DNA of 64,000 nucleotides from Parabacteroides sp. Its GTDB lineage: Bacteria > Bacteroidota > Bacteroidia > Bacteroidales > Tannerellaceae. Position 1 is the stretch's first letter; each line of letters begins with the position of its first letter. The DNA is taken from the NCBI GenBank assembly GCA_019417325.1, contig DXVO01000029.1, positions 110,662 through 174,661 on the forward strand, written 5' to 3'. The notes under the pieces were generated by a model, which did not search any database, was not told the DNA's origin, and saw only the letters and a program-made list of their open reading frames with translations. Positions 58,848-64,000 of the stretch are shown here, one piece after another. The translations under genes were made by a program, and so were the position numbers.

Positions 58848-60677
58848 TTACTCGTTACTCGCTCTCTGTCTCACGCAACGGATTTTCAATTTGTCTGTTT
58901 TCTGATGCCACGACGCATATCCCGTAGTAGGGGTAAAATCGACAGCCCACGCCCAACCGGACTTTTTCTTTTCATCCTCTGTAGCATTGGGTACCTCATA
59001 CTCACTCCCGCACCAATAAGAGCCGGATAGTGGTGTGAACCCCCGCAATTTTTCCAAACTTCCCTGATTCACATAAATAAATGCCAGTTCCGAGAGCCGG
59101 GGAAGTCTCCAATTGTCGTATCCGTCTTCTTCCAAATCGCGGCATAAGTCAAAGGCTGTCAACGCAGTTCCGGTCTTCCACTGCGAAGTCTCATTACCAT
59201 CCTCATCCACCATATCGTTGGCGGAAACCATCAGGTTGGGAAAAGTTCCTTCATAGGAAAAGGCATCCGCCACCGTAGCATACAAGCTCCCGTTTTGTCC
59301 TCCTAAAATATCTGGAGCATAATAGCTGTTTCCTTCCTTATAAAAATCATCGTAGTCGAATGGAAGTTTTGGATTAGTACCCCAAGAGTACTTCTTTTCG
59401 GGTATATTCTGTGAGGAGCCCGCAGCGTAAGTCCAGTTCACATTCTCTCCGTTAAAGCCCTGATAAATGAGGTAATATCCCGAGATGGAAGGAACAGAGC
59501 CCATTGCGGATGCTTGCCATGGTTCAAGAGTGGCTTCGAAGCCTAAATTCTTCGGCATGCTCTTGTACGCAAGTTCGGCGGTGGCATAGCCCGCGGCCTT
59601 CACGCTACTGATAGTAAACTGGTATATGTGGTTGCGCAGGATGTCCATTTTGTCATTGGGGGCGGCGGCGTTGTCGTTGGTAAAGTCCACCCGATAGTAG
59701 GACATATCCGGAGAGCCATTATAATAGCCACCTACGATAATGGCGAGGCGGTTGGTATGTTGGTCGTCATACACGCTGCCCCAATTCAAATCGGCTTCGG
59801 GCAAATAGATTTGGCCTAAACAATAAGTATTGTTCGTTATATATGGGGCGCCACTGTATGTTTTCGTGGTTGTCGTCCCGCCATCCACGCCGGAAGGACG
59901 GTCTATCACGATCTCATCGGATGAAGCGCCATCTGCCGTAACCGTATTCCAGTGGAAGTTCCCCTTGGCAGGCATATATGTATATCTCTGCCCTGCCCGC
60001 CATACTTGTACTTCAGCCATCGTAAAAGGCTGTTTGCCACTGCCTGTATTCGTCCAGGATGTAATCGCACCGTCCGGACCTGTTTTTTTGGTGCCGACAC
60101 CTATATCTATACGCGCTACGGCGCGAACCAACTTTGCTTCATTGTAAACGGCACCTTCCATCACTTGTACTGATTTGCCTCCGTTGGCCACCCCGAACAT
60201 GGGAAACGGGTGGACATCATCAAAAACAAGGGGACCGGGTTCAACTGCGCTCAGGCTGGCTTGCTGCACATCTTCGTAGCTCTTGCCATACAGGCCATAA
60301 AGGAATCCATAATCAGGCAGGTTGGCAAGGATAACCAGTTTGTAGCTATCATTTGCCCCCATACTCTGCAACAAGTTGGCGGTATAGCTTCCGCTGGTAT
60401 TCTTATGTCCTTCCGCCACGTAACGCAGGGTTCCGTAAGAATCTGCGTCGGCATTGAACTGAAGAATATAAATTGAAGAAATCTGCGCATCTGTCCCCGC
60501 AGTACCCCCCGAAGCCATGCCGGTATCGGATGTCGATACGGAAAGCTTCACAAGGACGGGACCGTCCTGCTGTACATTATAACGGTCATCGTTCTGGCAA
60601 GCTCCCAGCAGAAGGATGATCCAAAGGGATTTCATCAGCCCGCTCAATCTTTCTATATATCTGTTATCTATCTTCAT
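58848..60677 (-). CDS. Fimbrillin-like lipoprotein with C-terminal Lcl/DUF1566-type domain, first of series
   Basis: A 609-residue lipoprotein. The ATG at 60677 adds a charged stretch before the signal; the internal ATG at 60635 (MKSLWIILLLGAC) gives a more typical one. The fimbrillin-like part reads VLVKLSVSTSDTGMASGG, SSIYILQFNADADSYGT and VRAVARIDIGVGT. The tail has DNWRLPRLSELAFIYVNQG, SYWCGSEYEVPN and IRCVRQRASNE. It follows the Mfa2-like gene with a 41-bp gap. Confidence 0.85.
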   Translation of the reverse strand: MKIDNRYIERLSGLMKSLWIILLLGACQNDDRYNVQQDGPVLVKLSVSTSDTGMASGGTAGTDAQISSIYILQFNADADSYGTLRYVAEGHKNTSGSYTANLLQSMGANDSYKLVILANLPDYGFLYGLYGKSYEDVQQASLSAVEPGPLVFDDVHPFPMFGVANGGKSVQVMEGAVYNEAKLVRAVARIDIGVGTKKTGPDGAITSWTNTGSGKQPFTMAEVQVWRAGQRYTYMPAKGNFHWNTVTADGASSDEIVIDRPSGVDGGTTTTKTYSGAPYITNNTYCLGQIYLPEADLNWGSVYDDQHTNRLAIIVGGYYNGSPDMSYYRVDFTNDNAAAPNDKMDILRNHIYQFTISSVKAAGYATAELAYKSMPKNLGFEATLEPWQASAMGSVPSISGYYLIYQGFNGENVNWTYAAGSSQNIPEKKYSWGTNPKLPFDYDDFYKEGNSYYAPDILGGQNGSLYATVADAFSYEGTFPNLMVSANDMVDEDGNETSQWKTGTALTAFDLCRDLEEDGYDNWRLPRLSELAFIYVNQGSLEKLRGFTPLSGSYWCGSEYEVPNATEDEKKKSGWAWAVDFTPTTGYASWHQKTDKLKIRCVRQRASNE

Positions 60678-60718
60678 ATTATATTCTTAACCTTTATATC
60701 TCATTAGGGATAAAAGAA

Positions 60719-61621
60719 TCAATTGTATTCTTTCCAGACAACCGTTTCCCCCCAACCTGTAATTTCAACCTTTACATCCGCCGAACTCTCAAAGTTCAAT
60801 AAAAGATTGGTGGTTTTGCCGACAACGGGGACTATCGGGTTGCCGCTGCTGTCCGTCGTTACGCTTTTAAGCAAAGACTGGTTGTGGTAGATGTCTATCG
60901 TGATTCCCTTACCGTTTATTGTAGGGAAAAGACGGCACATGGAGACTTCGAAGTCTTTGTTCGCGGCAAGGGTCATCGGCGGGCAAAAGGAAGCGGGCTC
61001 GCCTCCGTAATTACAGCTAAAATCCATCCGGCTGTAGGTTTCATGGATAACGAGCAAGTAATTTTCGTCGTCCGTACCGGTGAGCTTTTGCAGTCCGCGC
61101 AGGGTTATATTGATGGACGCCGTCATGCGGGAGATTTCCATGATTTGGTCTTCGACACGACCGGACGTTGTCTTGTTTTCTATTTTAAGCTCTCCGTGCA
61201 TCAAATCGGCGGGAGAGGTAAACATGCTCTGTTCGCCTGCCTTTGCGGAGGCTAAGGGTTTCAACGAGATGAAACAGTCGGAGCATGAATCGCCCTTTTT
61301 CAGGGGGCAGAGGAGCATCGAACCGTCCTGCGCGTTGCACAAGCTTACGCAATGCAGGGTGGGAATACCCGGATAGTTCAGGATGACAGATTCCATATTA
61401 TTCACAGGGAGTATGTCGAGCAGCAAGTCTTTGTCATCAAATACATAGAGGCTCATATCTTTTATTGCTTCCTGCGGTATGTCTGCAGGCAGATTCACCT
61501 TCAGCGGGATACCCTTGAAACAATCATCGGTATTCTCGGCTATGCACCCCGACAACAACAGCAGTGTGAACATAAAGTATAATATCCCCGGCACGAACCG
61601 GAATTTATAGGCACCTGTCAT
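60719..61621 (-). CDS. FimB/Mfa2-family fimbrial anchor subunit
   Basis: A 300-residue lipoprotein (signal GILYFMFTLLLLSGC, C26). The N-terminal DCFKGIPLKVNLPADIPQEAIKDMSLYVFDDKDLLLDIL, the middle CSDCFISLKPLASAKAGEQSMF and MTASINITLRGLQKL are typical of the FimB/Mfa2 anchor that fixes the fimbria in the outer membrane and controls its length. It is the second gene, separated from the major subunit by a strong hairpin at 61664-61692. Confidence 0.9.
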   Translation of the reverse strand: MTGAYKFRFVPGILYFMFTLLLLSGCIAENTDDCFKGIPLKVNLPADIPQEAIKDMSLYVFDDKDLLLDILPVNNMESVILNYPGIPTLHCVSLCNAQDGSMLLCPLKKGDSCSDCFISLKPLASAKAGEQSMFTSPADLMHGELKIENKTTSGRVEDQIMEISRMTASINITLRGLQKLTGTDDENYLLVIHETYSRMDFSCNYGGEPASFCPPMTLAANKDFEVSMCRLFPTINGKGITIDIYHNQSLLKSVTTDSSGNPIVPVVGKTTNLLLNFESSADVKVEITGWGETVVWKEYN

Positions 61622-61663
61622 AATGGATATTCTTTCTTATTTTATTTCTTTGTAGTTTAAAAT

Positions 61664-61692
61664 ATCTGCCACGGACAATGTCCGTGGCAGAT
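61664..61692 (-). terminator. Perfect hairpin between major fimbrillin and anchor gene
   Basis: ATCTGCCACGGACA and TGTCCGTGGCAGAT are separated by one base, a 14-bp stem. No T-run follows, so it is more likely a partial terminator or RNase-protecting hairpin that lets the major subunit be made in excess over downstream genes. Confidence 0.7.
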
Positions 61693-61756
61693 GCTTATTA
61701 ATAAGCATGCATGCCCTGCAGAAGGGACATATCGATCATACTATCTAATTCGGGAA

Positions 61757-63019
61757 TTATTTCCATTCTTTGGAGATTTCCGTTGCAAGTACCCAAGTTG
61801 CTGCATTAACTGTAACCTCTACGGAACTGTTAACAGTCGGTTTGGTCGGATCTTCAGTACCACCACCACCGCTACCGCCTTCGTTGGTAGGTTTAAAGTT
61901 ACCGTTCAAAGCCAATTTTACAGTATATGCCTTACCTGCTGCAAGTTCCTCCTTGTCTCCGCCTCCGAAGTAGGTAGTGAAATACATAGTCTGGAGTTCT
62001 TCTGCTACTCCTTCCCCTTGATTAGCTTTTGTTTTTCTCCACAACACCTCAACTACGAGCGCTGTCGGATGATTGTTAATGTCCGAAACACCGGTGTTTG
62101 CGAAGGTATACCAATGTCCTATATCCGAAATTTTATTCGCTGTTTGACCGCTTCCGGGGGTGAAATTGGCAGTACCGGCCTCTATAGTGTACTCATTATT
62201 GGGTTTGAACTTATCATTAGTACCTGTCCATGGATCACCCCATGGTACACCACCGGTATACTGTTTCAAATCTTGTGTGATATAGTCAGAGCCGCCTGCG
62301 GTAGCAGGAAGGAAATGTGTCACTCTCTGGGCGTTCATCAGGTACACACGTGTGATAGTGAAGTTCGCATCAGTATTCGTGGCAAAATCATTTGCCTGGG
62401 CATATACATTGTCCGTTACACCTCCACCATTGAATGTAATTTCCGTGAGCTGTATTCTGGCTGATAAATAATGCAACTGTACTGTTGCTGTAGCTTTCTG
62501 AACACCACCGTCATCTGAGAACGGACTCAAATCATCTATCCCCGACATATAAAGATTCGCATCCTTATGGGTTACCGCGCCGTCTATATTGTCAGGATCG
62601 ACAAGCATATCCGACAGCACAGCCTTCAGGGCATCCTCACTTGCAACAGAGGCAAACGCCCCGCCCGTACCCGTCATGTCTCCGGTATTGGCTACAACCG
62701 CCACTTTCTTGGCGTCCGTCGTAGTTGATATCGAATTGGCACCAATTGCCGGAGTACCGATATACTGCTTCGTAATAACGATTCCGCTCTGGTTGAAGAT
62801 AAACACTGTAAGATCATTTACCGTACCATTTTTTGTATCCAGATCGCCGGGTATACCCGCCGCTTTGCTGGTCACCTGATCGCTATTTCCGACCAATTTA
62901 AGGATAACTTTCGCTTCCGGGGCATCGCTCCCACCACCGGGGATTCCATCGTCGTTTTTTGAACAACTTGCCAATGCCGCTATCGCGCACACCGACAATA
63001 ATAAACTTCTTACTTTCAT
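61757..63019 (-). CDS. Mfa1-family major fimbrial subunit
   Basis: A 420-residue lipoprotein precursor (MKVRSLLLSVCAIAALASC, C19). AKVILKLVGNSDQVTSKAAG, LTVFIFNQSGIVITKQY, VAVVANTGDM and a domain 2 ending TMYFTTYFGGGDKEELAAGKAYTVKLALNGNFKPTNEG match Mfa1/FimA-type fimbrillins. A Gly-rich linker GGSGGGG then leads to VEVTVNAATWVLATEISKEWK, the likely donor strand. It is the first gene of the nine-gene operon and the probable shaft protein. Confidence 0.9.
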   Translation of the reverse strand: MKVRSLLLSVCAIAALASCSKNDDGIPGGGSDAPEAKVILKLVGNSDQVTSKAAGIPGDLDTKNGTVNDLTVFIFNQSGIVITKQYIGTPAIGANSISTTTDAKKVAVVANTGDMTGTGGAFASVASEDALKAVLSDMLVDPDNIDGAVTHKDANLYMSGIDDLSPFSDDGGVQKATATVQLHYLSARIQLTEITFNGGGVTDNVYAQANDFATNTDANFTITRVYLMNAQRVTHFLPATAGGSDYITQDLKQYTGGVPWGDPWTGTNDKFKPNNEYTIEAGTANFTPGSGQTANKISDIGHWYTFANTGVSDINNHPTALVVEVLWRKTKANQGEGVAEELQTMYFTTYFGGGDKEELAAGKAYTVKLALNGNFKPTNEGGSGGGGTEDPTKPTVNSSVEVTVNAATWVLATEISKEWK

Positions 63020-63252
63020 TCGTAGATATTTAATTAATAAATAAGATAATAGTCCCCTATAATAACTCTAAATATAATTCCAAGTATAGCTCTATTATGA
63101 ATAGAGAAATATTTGAATTAGAATTTGCTTAAGCAGTTGATTATCAAGATATTTTAATTGTAAGATAAAACGACATACACTTTATACGAATTGCATTTGT
63201 AAAAATGGATGTCAATAATATTCTGAAAATAAACATATTATGACATCAGGCG

Positions 63253-63285
63253 CTGAAACAATACTGAAACAATACTGAAACAAAA
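63253..63285 (+). repeat. Three tandem 11-bp repeats before AraC-like gene
   Basis: CTGAAACAATA occurs twice, followed by CTGAAACAAAA, with exact 11-bp phasing (63253, 63264, 63275), about one DNA turn. It lies 28 bp before the start of the regulator gene and could be a set of binding sites or slippage-prone repeats. Confidence 0.55.
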
Positions 63286-63313
63286 AATAAAAATACATTG
63301 AATCTTCGGGCTT

Positions 63314-63988
63314 ATGAACCATGAAATTTTACTTAACGAGTTGCTCTACATCGAGGAACACCGTTCGTGCATGAATTATTTAAATCAAGCGGAATCCGGT
63401 TTTAAATATATTGAGTTAGATCAAGAGATATTTATACAGAAGGAATGCGCATGTTGGAACTATTTACTCATATTTCTCGACGGAGAATTTATTATCAGCC
63501 AGGATCAATTCAAAAAGCGAAAGTTTAATGCAGGGACAATGGTTTTACTGCCTAAAATGTCTACATTCAGCGGTTGGGGAAGTGACGGCGCCAAACTGGT
63601 AGCGTTGTCGTTCGAGACGCCTCCAGGCAGTTGTGATATGTTTATACTACAATCATTGTCAGAGATTTGCAAAACAATTCAATATGACTTCCAAGCCACA
63701 GAAATCCGTTATCCGCTTGCACCTTATCTGGATGTACTTACTTATTGTTTAAAAAAGGGATTGAGTTGCAGGCACCTGCATGAATTAATGGAAAAAGAGC
63801 TGTTTTTTTTAATCCGCGGATTTTATACAAAAGAAGAAATTGCCGGTTTATTTTACCCTATCATAGGACAGGATTTTTTATTTAAAAAAATGATTATAGA
63901 AAACTACCAGAAGGCAGGCAGCATAGAAGAACTTATTTCCATTTCCAAGCTATGTATTTACAACCGATTATTACTCAATATTTTATAG
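63314..63988 (+). CDS. AraC-like regulator lacking the helix-turn-helix end
   Basis: A 224-residue protein whose residues 30-130 resemble the cupin-like sensor half of an AraC regulator (NYLLIFLDGEFIISQDQFKKRKFNAGTMVLLPKMSTFSGWG). Residues 130-210 form the linker, ending FLFKKMIIENYQKAGSIEELISISKL, which in relatives leads directly into the two HTH motifs. Here the frame reads CIYNRLLLNIL and stops at 63988, so the DNA-binding half is lost or displaced by a frameshift near 63950. It faces away from the fimbrial operon and might once have controlled it. Confidence 0.7.
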   Translation: MNHEILLNELLYIEEHRSCMNYLNQAESGFKYIELDQEIFIQKECACWNYLLIFLDGEFIISQDQFKKRKFNAGTMVLLPKMSTFSGWGSDGAKLVALSFETPPGSCDMFILQSLSEICKTIQYDFQATEIRYPLAPYLDVLTYCLKKGLSCRHLHELMEKELFFLIRGFYTKEEIAGLFYPIIGQDFLFKKMIIENYQKAGSIEELISISKLCIYNRLLLNIL

Positions 63989-64000
63989 ATAATAAGTCAG

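Overview
This window is chromosomal DNA from a gut-type Bacteroidales bacterium, most likely Parabacteroides or a close Bacteroides relative (inference). The evidence is Mfa/Fim-type fimbrial genes with lipoprotein signals, many SPII lipoproteins, secreted glycoside hydrolases of families 2, 38 and 106, a GxGYxYP protein, DUF3863, DUF3575, -7 boxes of the Bacteroidetes TAnnTTTG type, and a Bacteroidales-style his operon. No rRNA, tRNA, CRISPR array or intact transposase was seen.

Layout. (1) 1-9133, minus strand: a c-type cytochrome locus. It has a hydrazine-synthase-alpha-like diheme protein, a beta-propeller/diheme peroxidase-like protein, a heavily deleted pseudogene copy of the first, an IclR regulator, a RidA/chorismatase-like enzyme, two paralogous D-lyxose-isomerase-like cupins (one cytosolic, one lipoprotein) and the N-terminus of a ResB/CcsBA cytochrome maturation protein that runs off the left edge. 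(2) 9779-22967: a carbohydrate locus with a GxGYxYP lipoprotein on minus, then on plus two wrecked genes (sugar porter, GH2), two tandem DUF6259-like secreted proteins, a GH38 alpha-mannosidase and a GH2 enzyme. There is no SusC/SusD pair. (3) 23117-31510, minus: a small lipoprotein, hisGDCB behind a textbook His leader/attenuator, then an operon of DUF4268 protein, M1 aminopeptidase and SMR exporter. (4) 31697-34057: a cobalamin riboswitch in front of two tiny Cys-rich ORFs, a 143-bp palindromic element, a ROK sugar kinase and an HU-like protein. (5) 34305-38634: a GLUG-repeat fimbrillin-like lipoprotein preceded by a 46-residue peptide gene and a 346-bp segment bounded by perfect 20-bp inverted repeats (probable phase-variable promoter), then an EFR1-type ferredoxin and an EamA transporter. 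(6) 38902-51081: GH2, two GH106-type enzymes and DUF3863, interrupted by an arsR/arsM cassette with matching operators. A roughly 100-bp promoter module is present twice. (7) 51191-63019, minus: a nine-gene fimbrial operon running from an Mfa1-type major subunit through Mfa2-like anchor, four proteins sharing a C-terminal Lcl/DUF1566-type domain, DUF3575 and an OmpA-like lipoprotein. An AraC-like regulator missing its HTH ends the window.

How it fits together. Most of the window is surface-facing: adhesion, glycan cleavage and regulation by inversion, riboswitch, attenuation and repressors. The least conventional part is the left-hand cytochrome locus, which joins hydrazine-synthase-like heme chemistry, isomerase-like cupins and a dedicated heme-attachment protein in a fermentative gut lineage; its substrate is not evident from sequence.
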